Of a stretch of DNA of 64,000 nt, positions 1-8,617 are shown in pieces. A model generated the notes under the pieces. It saw only the letters and a program-made list of their open reading frames with translations, did not search any database and was not told where the DNA came from. Both the position numbers and the translations under genes were made by a program. Source of the stretch: an uncultured Muribaculaceae bacterium (GTDB lineage: Bacteria > Bacteroidota > Bacteroidia > Bacteroidales > Muribaculaceae); contig CAJOFM010000008.1 in NCBI GenBank assembly GCA_905233915.1, positions 22,267 to 86,266 on the forward strand. The letters run 5' to 3'. The first letter of the stretch is position 1. Each line of letters starts with the position of its first letter.

Positions 1-2
1 GC

Positions 3-746
3 AGTACCTTGGAGAAAATCAATAAGTGGTGCTCAAAGAACACAGCCGGGATGATTCCCAGTATCCTAGACGAGTTGAATCCCAATGCCGCCATGTGTCT
101 GTTGAACGCCATCTATTTCAATGCTGACTGGAAAGAGAAATTTGACAAAAACGACACCCGAAACTCGAGTTTTACCTTGCCTGACGGATCTATCGTGACG
201 CGTGAACTCATGCACCGCAAGGCCATCGCACAAGGCTGCGAGAGCGAGTTGTGCTCCATGCTGCGCATACCCTTTGGCAGCGGCGGCTATAGCATGTATG
301 TCATGCTACCTGCAGAGGGGAAGACCACGGGCGACCTCATCCGCGAGATGAGCCAGCAGGAATTGACCGACCATCTGGATGCCATCGACATGACGCCCCA
401 CGAGGTGGATATTCTCATGCCTCGGTTTGAAATCGTGAGCGACATCGACCTGATAGATGTCCTCGAACCCATGGGCATCAAATCAGCGTTCACCACCAGC
501 GCCGACTTCTCAAACATGTCTGACACGAGGCTGTTTGTATCCATGATGAAGCAGAAGGCCAAGATTGAAGTTGACGAGGACGGCGCCAAAGCCTCGGCAG
601 TGACCGTTGCGGAGATGGGACCAACATCCCCTGGACCACAGCATTATGAAAAAGCCGAGTTCCATGCCAACCGCCCCTTCCTGTATTTCATACTCGAGGA
701 GAGCACCCGCAACATCTTCTTCATCGGCACCTACTGTGGCAACTGA
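3..746 (+). CDS. Serpin (serine protease inhibitor), 3' part only
   Basis: The reading frame is open to the left edge, so the N-terminal part of the protein lies outside the window; about 247 residues are visible. They cover the core serpin fold (NAAMCLLNAIYFNADWKEKF is the conserved strand 3A/helix F area) through the C-terminal strands (NRPFLYFILEESTRNIFFIG). The hinge before the reactive loop reads DEDGAKASAVT, with Gly at P15 and small residues at P12-P9, which is typical of inhibitory serpins. Counting from the hinge puts the cleaved bond at about Thr-Ser in GPTSPG. Bacterial serpins usually block host or bacterial serine or cysteine proteases outside the cell. Whether a signal peptide or lipobox exists cannot be seen. 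The family call is secure; the target protease is unknown. Confidence 0.93.
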   Translation, partial: STLEKINKWCSKNTAGMIPSILDELNPNAAMCLLNAIYFNADWKEKFDKNDTRNSSFTLPDGSIVTRELMHRKAIAQGCESELCSMLRIPFGSGGYSMYVMLPAEGKTTGDLIREMSQQELTDHLDAIDMTPHEVDILMPRFEIVSDIDLIDVLEPMGIKSAFTTSADFSNMSDTRLFVSMMKQKAKIEVDEDGAKASAVTVAEMGPTSPGPQHYEKAEFHANRPFLYFILEESTRNIFFIGTYCGN

Positions 747-820
747 TGGAATACGTTTACCAACTCATGTGAGCGACTAACCATAATTTTTATTACACTT
801 TTCTTGGCTCAACGCAAGCC

Positions 821-856
821 TTATTAGTGAGAGGTTCATTCCTCCCACTAATTTTT
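821..856 (+). terminator. Rho-independent terminator after the serpin gene
   Basis: ATTAGTG and CACTAAT pair outside GAGG and CCTC around a six-base loop, followed by five T. The 312-base stretch 747-1058 holds this terminator and the promoter of the next gene; I see nothing else in it. Confidence 0.75.
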
Positions 857-1004
857 GAATTGTCAAATTGTTTTGCTGAGAATCAAAGAATTAGCGATTT
901 CGTTTTTGAAATCCTTGAAAAGCTTTTTGCCTGCACGGTCACTAACTCGCAATAAAAAAGAAAATTATTGGATTTTTTGGGGCATTGAGAATAAAAAAAG
1001 CAGT

Positions 1005-1012
1005 ACCTTTGC
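1005..1012 (+). promoter_or_regulatory. Bacteroidetes -7 element of the flavodiiron gene
   Basis: TACCTTTG matches the TAnnTTTG consensus. Transcription would start near 1019, leaving a leader of about 40 bases. The -33 TTTG is less clear: TTTG at 977-980 lies a few bases further upstream than usual. Confidence 0.6.
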
Positions 1013-1058
1013 ACGATATTGTGAAAATCAACTTATTAACTGACTATACTATAGACCA

Positions 1059-2246
1059 ATGGGTAAAAAACTGACTGACCGAGTGACTTGGGTTGGTAAG
1101 GTGGACTGGGAACTGAAGCGTTTCCATGGCGATGAGCTGTCCACTCACCGCGGCTCAAGCTATAACTCTTACTTGATCCGTGACAACAAGAATGTGTTGA
1201 TCGACACCTCATGGCTGCCCTACAGCCGCGAGTTCGTCAAAAACCTCAAGCAGGAGATTGACCTCAACAAGATTGACTATATCGTGATGTGCCACAACGA
1301 GATCGACCACAGCGGAGCTCTCGTTGACCTCATGCGCGAAATCCCCGATACGCCCATCTACTGCACTGCCAAGGGCGAGGCCATCATCCGTGGCCACTAT
1401 CACCAGGACTGGAACTTTGTCAACGTCAAGACCGGCGACAAGCTCGAACTGGGTGACACCACGCTCACCTTTATCGAAGCCACGATGTTGCACTGGCCCG
1501 ACACGATGTTCTGTTACCTGAGCGGTGAAGAAATCCTGTTCAGTAACGACGGTTTCGGTCAGCACTACGCTACCGAGTCGCTCTATGACGATCAGGTGTG
1601 CATGGCCGAGGTGCTACAGGAGGCCGAGAAATACTATGCCAACATTATCGCCCCCTTCAGCCCCCTGTGCAACCGCAAGGTGAAGGAAGTCGTGGGGATG
1701 AACCTGCCGCTGAAGATGATTTGCCCGAGCCACGGCATCATCTGGCGTAACAACCCTGGTCTGATTATTGAGAAGTACCTGCAGTGGAGCGATGCTTACC
1801 AGGAGGATCAGGTGACCATCGTCTATGACACCATGTGGCAGAGCACCCGTCTGATGGCGCAAGCCATTGCCGACGGCATCCGCGAACAGTCGCCCTCGAC
1901 AACCGTCAAGATTTACAATGCTGCCCAGAACGATAAGAACGACATCCTCACCGAGGTGTTCCACTCGCGTGCCGTGCTCGTGGGCTCTCCCACCATCAAC
2001 AACGGCTACAGCTACGCTATCGCAGGCATCCTGGAGATGCTCAAGGGCATGAAGCTGAAGAAGAAAAAAGGTGCCGCATTCGGCAGCTACGGCTGGAGCG
2101 GTGAGGCCGCTAAGCTTATCACCGAGCACTTGAAAGCAGCTGGCATTGAGACCGTGAACGACGGCATCCGCACCCCATGGGTTCCCGACCAGGATGCCCT
2201 GGAGCAAAGCCGCCAGTTCGGCAAGGAGTTTGCCGCTGCCCTCTAA
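1059..2246 (+). CDS. FprA-type flavodiiron protein (A-type flavoprotein)
   Basis: Soluble enzyme that reduces O2 to water and/or NO to N2O using a diiron site and FMN. The N-terminal metallo-beta-lactamase-like domain (about 30-250) carries the diiron ligands HNEIDH (79-84), a later His in MLHWPDT, Asp in FSNDGFGQ and His in CPSHGIIW. The C-terminal flavodoxin domain (about 255-395) starts at TIVYDTMWQST. At 395 residues it ends without a rubredoxin domain, so it is FprA-like rather than NorV-like and needs an external electron donor. It lies 55 bases before nfnA, which makes a reduced-pyridine or ferredoxin route to it plausible. Likely role: protecting the oxygen-sensitive hydrogenases and ferredoxin enzymes. 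Confidence 0.93.
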   Translation: MGKKLTDRVTWVGKVDWELKRFHGDELSTHRGSSYNSYLIRDNKNVLIDTSWLPYSREFVKNLKQEIDLNKIDYIVMCHNEIDHSGALVDLMREIPDTPIYCTAKGEAIIRGHYHQDWNFVNVKTGDKLELGDTTLTFIEATMLHWPDTMFCYLSGEEILFSNDGFGQHYATESLYDDQVCMAEVLQEAEKYYANIIAPFSPLCNRKVKEVVGMNLPLKMICPSHGIIWRNNPGLIIEKYLQWSDAYQEDQVTIVYDTMWQSTRLMAQAIADGIREQSPSTTVKIYNAAQNDKNDILTEVFHSRAVLVGSPTINNGYSYAIAGILEMLKGMKLKKKKGAAFGSYGWSGEAAKLITEHLKAAGIETVNDGIRTPWVPDQDALEQSRQFGKEFAAAL

Positions 2247-2301
2247 AAATCTGAGAACAAGAAACACAATTCATACAATCAACTAGTAACTAAAAGAACC
2301 A

Positions 2302-3084
2302 ATGAACAAAATCGTTAGTAAAGAGCAGTTTTCTGCTAACGTGACGAAGCTTGTCGTTGAGGCTCCCCTCATCGCCAAGTCACGCCGTGCAGGTCACTTT
2401 GTGATCGTGCGTTGCGGCGAAAAAGGCGAACGCATTCCCTTGACCATCGCCGACAGTGACCCCAAGGCCGGCACCATCACGCTGGTGATCCAGAGTGTGG
2501 GCGACAGCACACGCAAGATTTGTGCGCTGGAACCGGGTGAATGTCTGCATGACGTGGTAGGTCCCCTGGGCCAGGCCACTCACATCCAGAAGTATGGCAC
2601 CGTGCTGTGCGCCGGTGGCGGTGTGGGTACCGCTCCCCTACTCCCCATCATCCGTGCGATGAAGGAGGCCGGCAACCGCGTCATCAGCGTGCTGGCAGGA
2701 CGTACCAAGGACCTTATCATTCTTGAGGACGAAGTGCGTGCATCCAGCGACGAGGTCATCATCATGACCGACGACGGCAGCTACGGCAACCAGGGTGTTG
2801 TCACCGTGGGTATGGAAGAGGTGCTCAAGCGTGAGCATGTGGACTACTGCGTGACCATCGGTCCCGCCATCATGATGAAGTTCTGTGCCCTGTTGACCAA
2901 GAAGTATGAGGTGCCCACCGAGGCTTCACTCAACGCCATCATGGTTGACGGTACCGGCATGTGCGGCGCGTGCCGCGTGACCGTGGGCGGCAAGACACGC
3001 TTTGTGTGCGTCGAGGGTCCCGAGTTCAATGCCCATGAGATTGATTTTGACGAGTTGATGATGCGCCTCAAGGGTGCCCAGTAA
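2302..3084 (+). CDS. nfnA: Ferredoxin-NADP+ reductase-like subunit (NfnA/SudB)
   Basis: Small subunit of the NADH-dependent reduced ferredoxin:NADP+ oxidoreductase. The N-terminal half is an FAD-binding beta-barrel of the ferredoxin reductase type (RAGHFVIVR, GERIPLTIAD), the middle is an NAD-binding Rossmann domain (CAGGGVGTAPLLPIIRAM), and the C-terminal end has the [2Fe-2S] cysteines in DGTGMCGACRV and FVCVEGPEF. Length (260 residues) fits NfnA and PyrK-like relatives. It is followed 73 bases later by the large subunit, which decides for NfnA over a dihydroorotate dehydrogenase electron-transfer subunit. The complex bifurcates electrons between NADH, ferredoxin and NADPH, so it balances redox in a fermenter. 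Confidence 0.9.
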   Translation: MNKIVSKEQFSANVTKLVVEAPLIAKSRRAGHFVIVRCGEKGERIPLTIADSDPKAGTITLVIQSVGDSTRKICALEPGECLHDVVGPLGQATHIQKYGTVLCAGGGVGTAPLLPIIRAMKEAGNRVISVLAGRTKDLIILEDEVRASSDEVIIMTDDGSYGNQGVVTVGMEEVLKREHVDYCVTIGPAIMMKFCALLTKKYEVPTEASLNAIMVDGTGMCGACRVTVGGKTRFVCVEGPEFNAHEIDFDELMMRLKGAQ

Positions 3085-3086
3085 TT

Positions 3087-3128
3087 AGTTAACAGTTAAC
3101 AGATAACAGTTAATAGTTAACAGTTATT
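3087..3128. repeat. Heptamer tandem repeat, six units of AGTTAAC type
   Basis: Six head-to-tail 7-base units (AGTTAAC, AGTTAAC, AGATAAC, AGTTAAT, AGTTAAC, AGTTATT) fill the spacer between nfnA and nfnB. The same heptamer returns at 37764-37833. Confidence 0.9.
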
Positions 3129-3157
3129 GACTTAATTTTAAAACGATAAGAACAACA

Positions 3158-4618
3158 ATGGAACAGAATAATATGGATTCCCGTAACGAACAATGGCGCA
3201 TCGACTTGCGCAATTCTAAGACTCCAAAGGAGCGCACCGCAATCCCCCGCGTGGAGATGCCGCAACTCGACCCCAAATATCGCATCACTTGCAACGAGGA
3301 GGTTAACCAGGGCATCACTGCCGAGCAGGCTGTCGTCGAAGCATCGCGTTGCCTGGACTGCGCGAACCCCCAGTGTGTGACCGGCTGTCCCGTGAACATT
3401 AATATCCCCAAATTCATTAAGAACATTGAGCGTGGTGAATTTGGCCAGGCTGCCGCTACCTTGAAGGAAACCAGCTCGCTCCCCGCCGTGTGTGGCCGCG
3501 TTTGCCCGCAGGAGAAGCAGTGCGAGTCGCGTTGCATCCACACCAAGATGAAGCACCCCGCTGTGGCCATTGGTTATCTCGAGCGCTTTGCCGCCGACTG
3601 GCAGCGCGACAATCTGCCCCAGGAGGTGCCCGCCATGGCTCCCGCCAATGGCATCAAGGTCGCTGTTATCGGTAGTGGTCCCTCAGGACTGTCGTTTGCT
3701 GGTGACATGGCTAAGAAGGGCTTCAGCGTGACCGTCTTTGAGGCACTGCACGAGATTGGTGGTGTGCTGAAGTATGGTATTCCCGAATTCCGTCTGCCCA
3801 ACCACATCGTGGACTACGAGATCGAGGGCCTTCGCAAGATGGGTGTTGAGTTCGTTAAGGACTGCCTCGTGGGCAAGACCATCAGCTATGAGGACTTGCA
3901 CGAGATGGGCTTCAAGGGCGTGTTTGTAGGCTCTGGTGCCGGCTTCCCCCGCTTCATGAACATCCCCGGCGAGAACCTCAACGGTATCATGTCGAGCAAC
4001 GAGTACCTCACCCGCATCAACCTCATGGAGGCTGGTCGCGGTGGTGACACCCCCGTGCTACGCGGCAAGACCATCGCTGTTATCGGTGGCGGTAACACCG
4101 CTATGGACTCGACCCGTACCGCATTGCGCATGGGCACCGAGCGCGTTATCCTCATCTATCGCCGTAGCGAGGAGGAGATGCCTGCCCGTCGTGAGGAGGT
4201 TGGCCATGCCAAGGAAGAGGGCGTTGAGTTCAAGACCTTGCACAACCCCATCGAGTATATCGGTGATGACAAGGGTCGCGTGGTAGCCATGCGCGTGCAG
4301 AAGATGGAACTCGGCGAACCCGATGCTTCGGGTCGTCGCAGCCCCGTGCCCATCGAGGGTGCCATCGAGGAAATCCCTGTTGACCTGGTCATCGTGGCTG
4401 TGGGTGTATCGCCCAACCAGCTCGTGCCCCGCTCGATTCCTGGACTGGACATCAGCAAGCGCAATACCATCGTTGTTAACGAGGAGACCATGCAGTCGTC
4501 GGTAGGCGACCTCTACGCCGGTGGTGACATCGTGCGTGGTGGTGCAACCGTTATCCTTGCCATGGGCGACGGCCGCCGTGCTGCCCTCAACATGGCCAAC
4601 GCACTGTTAGCCGAGTAA
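3158..4618 (+). CDS. nfnB: NfnB / GltA-like NADPH-dependent flavoprotein, large subunit
   Basis: Large subunit of the Nfn transhydrogenase; it binds FAD, NADPH and two [4Fe-4S] clusters. The N-terminal iron-sulfur segment (about 55-130) shows CLDCANPQCVTGCP and a second group, CGRVCPQEKQCESRC. Rossmann motifs follow at about 168 (VAVIGSGPSGL) for FAD and at about 305 (IAVIGGGNTAMD) for the pyridine nucleotide; the end has GDIVRGGATVILAMGDGR, typical of the family. It is also related to the small subunit of glutamate synthase, and many databases call it GltA, but no large glutamate synthase subunit is nearby and the nfnA partner is. The chosen start, MEQNNMDSRNEQW, lies just after the heptamer repeat. 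Confidence 0.9.
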   Translation: MEQNNMDSRNEQWRIDLRNSKTPKERTAIPRVEMPQLDPKYRITCNEEVNQGITAEQAVVEASRCLDCANPQCVTGCPVNINIPKFIKNIERGEFGQAAATLKETSSLPAVCGRVCPQEKQCESRCIHTKMKHPAVAIGYLERFAADWQRDNLPQEVPAMAPANGIKVAVIGSGPSGLSFAGDMAKKGFSVTVFEALHEIGGVLKYGIPEFRLPNHIVDYEIEGLRKMGVEFVKDCLVGKTISYEDLHEMGFKGVFVGSGAGFPRFMNIPGENLNGIMSSNEYLTRINLMEAGRGGDTPVLRGKTIAVIGGGNTAMDSTRTALRMGTERVILIYRRSEEEMPARREEVGHAKEEGVEFKTLHNPIEYIGDDKGRVVAMRVQKMELGEPDASGRRSPVPIEGAIEEIPVDLVIVAVGVSPNQLVPRSIPGLDISKRNTIVVNEETMQSSVGDLYAGGDIVRGGATVILAMGDGRRAALNMANALLAE

Positions 4619-4638
4619 ACGATTTCCAATAAATACTT

Positions 4639-4672
4639 AAAGGGCTGTGACCTCGAGGTCACAGCCCTTTAT
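4639..4672. terminator. Bidirectional terminator between nfnB and the convergent gene
   Basis: A perfect palindrome: AAAGGGCTGTGACC and its complement around TCGA, with A-rich and T-rich ends. It serves both converging genes. Confidence 0.85.
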
Positions 4673-4694
4673 TATTTCAGGATTATCTCAATGA

Positions 4695-6224
4695 TTATTG
4701 GTTGAGAATCTTAGCTATAAGGGCAGTAACGTCAGTAACGTTAATTTCGCCCTCACCAGTCAATTCACCGCAAATCGGACAACCCAATGTGTAGTCACTT
4801 TGCAGAATCATGGCAATCAAGGTGGTAACATCAGTTACGTTGATCTGGCGATCGTGGTTGACATCACCCGACTCAAAACCGTGACCACCCATGGGAAGCG
4901 TCACCTCACGAACAACAGATTGATAGGACCTATTCACATTATCTCTAACAACAACATAATATTCGTAGGTAGCACCAGGAGTCAAACCCTCTACGGTGTA
5001 GAATGCACCAGGAATCGGGTTCTCGACGCCAACGCTCTCACCGTATTCATTAATCTCGGTTTGAGGATGAGTGGGCTCAACATTCATAACTAAAACAGTA
5101 TCTTGGGTAGCTTTGTCAATGACATGGAGGAAATAGCCACTATTCTCTCCACCCAGGAAATTACCGAGCATATAAGTGTTCTCGGCATCACATGACCAGT
5201 CGGCAAGGAATGAGGTTGAAGTCACGTCGGCTGCTTCTTTCAACTGCGGGAAGACCTCCATATACCAGATGTCAGATGAACTCCTCTGACCGTTATCGGT
5301 ATAATAGCTCTGGATACCGATGCGCCAGGTGAAGAACGGCTCAACCTCAAATCCATTATCGAGCAATTCTTGAATATTGTTGGTCAATTGCGGGAAATGC
5401 AAATCAGCTCCACTAATCCCATAGCCATCATATCCGAAGGGAATCTCGGTTGTGGGTAACACTAAACCAAAGTCTTCTTCTTCACTGAATCTATCGGAAG
5501 TGAATTCAAAGAGCTTGTCATTGTCGGTAAAGACGCTAAAAGTCACTTTTTCAGGGTCCAGTTTGGTATAGGTGCACTCACCAGTAAAAATCTCATCACC
5601 ATCGATTCCGGGATAGTCATCAGCAACAGGATTACCCATGATATCTGTTCCCAATGTGAAACCTATCTGAGACGAAACCATGTAAAAATTGTCTTCAGGA
5701 TGTATATGTGTAGGGTTCGAATCCAACCATTCATCAATTCTGGGTGTCTTGGGCTTGGGCAGTGTTGCATGCGGGAATACCTCGTCATAAACGATGTTGG
5801 AGTAAGATCTGGTGTTGTCATCATTCACGTAGAACACCTGAATACCGATACGCCATGTAAAGAACGGATCATAACCTTCGGCATTAGTGCGGTAAAAATA
5901 GATGTAATCGGGAGTGAAGTCTGTGCCTCCTTCATACTGCCAGCTGTAGATGTCGGTCACATCACCATAGATGTTATCATAGGTATAAACCGATCTTTCG
6001 AAAGTGAAAATTTGGTCATTATCAAGATATACACGATAACCCAAATTGTCGGTGTTGAGGATGTTGCCTTCAACGGACAATTGTGGTAAGGAGAAGCTCA
6101 GTTTGCTGTAGCCATCCTCGTTGCCATAGTCAAACCAGGATACATCAGTTGGGTCGGCAGGTGTCACGGCAAATGCACTTGCGGCAACGGCCAAAGCCAT
6201 TAAAGATAAGATAAATTTCTTCAT
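4695..6224 (-). CDS. Secreted protein with C-terminal dockerin-like repeats
   Basis: Function not recognised. A clear signal peptide (MKKFILSLMALAVAASAFA) is followed by two related modules (about 20-170 and 185-345), each ending in FFTWRIGIQ plus a Tyr-rich strand and EVFP, so the protein contains an internal duplication. A fibronectin-like stretch (about 345-440, VEGLTPGATYEYYVVVRD) comes next. The last 60 residues hold two calcium-binding dockerin-like halves, GDVNHDRQINVTDVTTLI and GEGEINVTDVTALI. No cohesin is seen in the window, so the tail is probably a fold or sorting module rather than a cellulosome anchor. It is a single gene, convergent with nfnB. Confidence 0.8.
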   Translation of the reverse strand: MKKFILSLMALAVAASAFAVTPADPTDVSWFDYGNEDGYSKLSFSLPQLSVEGNILNTDNLGYRVYLDNDQIFTFERSVYTYDNIYGDVTDIYSWQYEGGTDFTPDYIYFYRTNAEGYDPFFTWRIGIQVFYVNDDNTRSYSNIVYDEVFPHATLPKPKTPRIDEWLDSNPTHIHPEDNFYMVSSQIGFTLGTDIMGNPVADDYPGIDGDEIFTGECTYTKLDPEKVTFSVFTDNDKLFEFTSDRFSEEEDFGLVLPTTEIPFGYDGYGISGADLHFPQLTNNIQELLDNGFEVEPFFTWRIGIQSYYTDNGQRSSSDIWYMEVFPQLKEAADVTSTSFLADWSCDAENTYMLGNFLGGENSGYFLHVIDKATQDTVLVMNVEPTHPQTEINEYGESVGVENPIPGAFYTVEGLTPGATYEYYVVVRDNVNRSYQSVVREVTLPMGGHGFESGDVNHDRQINVTDVTTLIAMILQSDYTLGCPICGELTGEGEINVTDVTALIAKILNQ

Positions 6225-6267
6225 TGCGTTAAGGTTTTTAATGTTAATATAAATGAGTTTAATTTGA

Positions 6268-6275
6268 CAAAAATA
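6268..6275 (-). promoter_or_regulatory. -7 element for the dockerin-like protein gene
   Basis: Read on the minus strand this is TATTTTTG, a TAnnTTTG match. It would start transcription near 6261, about 37 bases before the ATG. No clear -33 box was seen. Confidence 0.45.
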
Positions 6276-6346
6276 GAAAGAAAGCTGACATTTGACGAAT
6301 TATATCAATTTTTCTTGCAGAATTTTGGACAAAACCGTCATTTTTA

Positions 6347-7153
6347 CTAATGTTCGGATGTTGCAGAACGGGGAACAAGAAAGGCACTCACCTCGAAGAG
6401 GAGATAGATGGGCAGGAAGACTACCATGAGAGTGAAGGGGTCGCCTGTGGGGGTGATGATGGCGGCAAGAACGAGAAGAATAACGACGGCGTGGCGACGA
6501 TAGGTGCTGAAGAAGTCGCGGTGCAACACGCCCAAGTTGCCCAACAGCCAAGCCACCAATGGTAATTCAAAGATAACGCCCATAATGAAGATGAGCATCA
6601 GGAAGGTATCCATGTAACTGTCGAGAGAAATCTGGTTAGGCACCAACGCGCTCACATGGTAATCAGCCAAAAACCGCAACGTCACAGGGAATACAACAAA
6701 ATAGCCCACCGCGACTCCAAGAAAAAACATGAGGCAACCGATAAGGAATGCGGTTTTGACGCCTCGTTTCTCTCCTGGATACAATGCAGGCGCAATAAAG
6801 GTCCACAACAGGTAAAGCATGATGGGAAATGTCAATACCAATGCCAACCAGAATGATGAAGACATGTGTATGAAGAACTGAGAGGCCAACTTGATGTTGA
6901 TCAGCTCGACCTCAAAGTCCTGGGTTGAGAACTGCGGCAACCATGACACGGCCGAGGTCATGCGTTCAAACAGTCGATAAAGCACAAAGTCACCATGGCA
7001 CGGGGCCAGGATGACTTTGTCAAATATCGTGGGCATCACAAAGAACAGCCCGAGTGTCACCACCACAAGGACAAGAGTAATGCGAATCAGCACCGCGCGT
7101 AACGCGTCGATGTGATCCCAAAACGACATTTCCTCGAGTTTGTCCTCGTCCAT
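6347..7153 (-). CDS. tatC: Sec-independent protein translocase TatC
   Basis: Membrane receptor of the twin-arginine pathway, which exports folded proteins. The protein (268 residues) starts with the family signature region (EEMSFWDHIDALRAVLIR) and has six predicted membrane segments, including the ALYPGEKRG loop and the FELPLVAWLLGNLG motif of TatC. It has a larger first periplasmic loop (about 45-95) than enterobacterial TatC, as is common in Bacteroidetes. tatA lies 58 bases upstream on the same strand; tatB is not present, again usual for the phylum. Confidence 0.96.
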   Translation of the reverse strand: MDEDKLEEMSFWDHIDALRAVLIRITLVLVVVTLGLFFVMPTIFDKVILAPCHGDFVLYRLFERMTSAVSWLPQFSTQDFEVELINIKLASQFFIHMSSSFWLALVLTFPIMLYLLWTFIAPALYPGEKRGVKTAFLIGCLMFFLGVAVGYFVVFPVTLRFLADYHVSALVPNQISLDSYMDTFLMLIFIMGVIFELPLVAWLLGNLGVLHRDFFSTYRRHAVVILLVLAAIITPTGDPFTLMVVFLPIYLLFEVSAFLVPRSATSEH

Positions 7154-7211
7154 CAGTCCTCTTGGTTATCAAACAACAAAACTACAAACGAAAAGTGAAA
7201 AAGAGTAGTTA

Positions 7212-7442
7212 TTATTGTTGTTCCTTGTTGTTAGATGACGGCTTGTCAAGATCCTCGAGCGGCTTTTTCAACTCGTCCTCGACCTCATTCATGCCTTGCT
7301 TGAAACTCTTGACGCCCTTACCAAGACCACGCATGAGCTCAGGGATTTTCCTGCCGCCAAAAAGCAGCAAGATCACCAGCACAATAGCAATTATCTCGCC
7401 TGTTCCCAAGTTAAATAAAGCCAGTATTCCGTTAAGTGTCAT
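7212..7442 (-). CDS. tatA: Twin-arginine translocase subunit TatA/E
   Basis: Small pore-forming subunit of the Tat system, 76 residues. It has a short N-terminal membrane helix (about 10-28, GEIIAIVLVILLLFGG), the hinge RKIPELMRGLGKG with the conserved Phe-Gly and Pro, an amphipathic helix, and a charged tail (PLEDLDKPSSNNKEQQ). It is the first gene of a tatA-tatC unit with its own promoter facing away from ptb. Confidence 0.95.
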   Translation of the reverse strand: MTLNGILALFNLGTGEIIAIVLVILLLFGGRKIPELMRGLGKGVKSFKQGMNEVEDELKKPLEDLDKPSSNNKEQQ

Positions 7443-7476
7443 AGTTCTTTATTTATTAAAAGATTTTTGCTGAATA

Positions 7477-7484
7477 CAAAGGTA
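7477..7484 (-). promoter_or_regulatory. -7 element of tatA
   Basis: On the minus strand this reads TACCTTTG, an exact TAnnTTTG match. The expected start is near 7470, giving a leader of about 28 bases. Confidence 0.65.
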
Positions 7485-7513
7485 CACATTTTTTTAAGAT
7501 GTTCATAAAAAAA

Positions 7514-7545
7514 TTGTGCCATGTTGCAAAAATGTAGTAATTTTG
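7514..7545 (+). promoter_or_regulatory. Promoter of the ptb-buk operon (-33 and -7)
   Basis: TTG at 7514-7516 and TAATTTTG at 7538-7545 are 21 bases apart, fitting the Bacteroidetes consensus. Because the promoter lies here, the upstream GTG at 7516 cannot be the start of the next gene. Confidence 0.7.
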
Positions 7546-7587
7546 GGCATCAAAAAACCATTAACTTCTTTTATAAACGAATCATTA

Positions 7588-8499
7588 ATGAATACCATTA
7601 AGAATTTTGATGAGCTGCTTGCTCATCTCAAAGAAAACAACGTAAAGAAACGTGTTGCTGTAGTTTGGGCTGCCGACGAGAAGACTCCCGCCGCTTGTGC
7701 TCAGGCGCTTGAGGCTGGATTTATTGAGGCCATCTTTGTTGGTTGCCAAGACAAGCTTGAGGCCAATGAGGCTTTGAAGCCCTTTGCCGCCAACATCAGC
7801 TACGTTGACGCTACCGATGCCGACGATGCCGCAGCCAAGGCTGTAGCTCTCGTGCGCGAGGACAAGGCCGACGTGCTCATGAAGGGTCTGATCAACACCG
7901 ACAATCTGCTGCGTGCCGTGCTCAACAAGGAAACCGGTATCTTGCCCAAGGGTAATGTGTTGACTCACGCTGCTGTGGCCGACATCCCCAACTACCACAA
8001 GTTATTGATTTTCACTGATGCCGCTGTAATTCCCTACCCCAACCAGGCTCAACGCATTGAGATGGTGAAGTATATGTCCAATGTGGCCCGCAACTTTGGC
8101 GTCGAGGTGCCCAAGGTAGCCCTCATCCACTGCACCGAGAAAGTTAACGGCAAGCATTTCCCCTTCACCGAGGATTATCCCGTCATCATCGATATGGCCA
8201 ACAAGGGCGAACTTGGCAAGTGCATCGTTGACGGACCGCTGGATGCCAAGTGCGCTTGCAGCATGCATGCCATGGAGGCCAAGGGCCTGACGTCTCCCCT
8301 GGAGGGCGACAGTGACGTGCTCATCATGCCCGACATCGAGGCCGGAAACGTATTCTACAAGGCCATTACCCTGTTTGCCGGTGCCAGCACCGCTGGCCTG
8401 CTACTGGGTGCAAAGTGCCCCGCTGTTGTGCCTTCACGTGCCGACAGCGCACAGTCCAAGTTCTATAGCTTGGCAGTAGCCACCATGGCAGCCGAGTAA
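7588..8499 (+). CDS. ptb: Phosphate butyryltransferase (phosphate acyltransferase family)
   Basis: Converts butyryl-CoA (or a related branched acyl-CoA) and phosphate to the acyl phosphate and CoA. The 303-residue protein matches the Ptb/Pta family (VKKRVAVVWAADEKT near the start; DVLMKGLINTDNLLRAVL; GPLDAKCACSMHAMEAKG; DIEAGNVFYKAITLFAGASTAGLLLGAKCP; PSRADSAQSKFYSLA at the end). The ATG at 7588 (MNTIKNFDELL) is chosen over a GTG 72 bases upstream because the promoter overlaps the latter. Butyrate kinase follows, so Ptb fits better than acetate-forming Pta. Together they make ATP from acyl-CoA; acyl specificity cannot be read from the sequence. Confidence 0.9.
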   Translation: MNTIKNFDELLAHLKENNVKKRVAVVWAADEKTPAACAQALEAGFIEAIFVGCQDKLEANEALKPFAANISYVDATDADDAAAKAVALVREDKADVLMKGLINTDNLLRAVLNKETGILPKGNVLTHAAVADIPNYHKLLIFTDAAVIPYPNQAQRIEMVKYMSNVARNFGVEVPKVALIHCTEKVNGKHFPFTEDYPVIIDMANKGELGKCIVDGPLDAKCACSMHAMEAKGLTSPLEGDSDVLIMPDIEAGNVFYKAITLFAGASTAGLLLGAKCPAVVPSRADSAQSKFYSLAVATMAAE

Positions 8500-8508
8500 T
8501 CCCATAGA

Positions 8509-8613
8509 GGTTAATGGTTGGTGTTTAAAGGTTAAAGTATAGCCCTTAATCACTAACCATTGACCCTTTTTAATTCTAAGTCATTAACCATTAAACTTTT
8601 AACCATTAAACTA
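8509..8613. repeat. Foldback heptamer repeat between ptb and buk
   Basis: The spacer is made of TTAACCA and TTAAACT heptamers on the right (8584-8612, two copies of the pair) and their complements, such as GGTTAATGGTT, on the left (from about 8509). The transcript can fold back on itself between the two operon genes. Confidence 0.75.
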
Positions 8614-8617
8614 GAAT

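Noticed and set aside
855..1043. Small open frame of 62 codons before the flavodiiron gene
   Set aside because: It starts inside a terminator's T-run, has AT-rich codons, covers the promoter of the next gene and shows no family resemblance.
3158..4618. Glutamate synthase small subunit GltD
   Set aside because: No glutamate synthase large subunit is near, and the gene follows nfnA; Nfn is the better reading.
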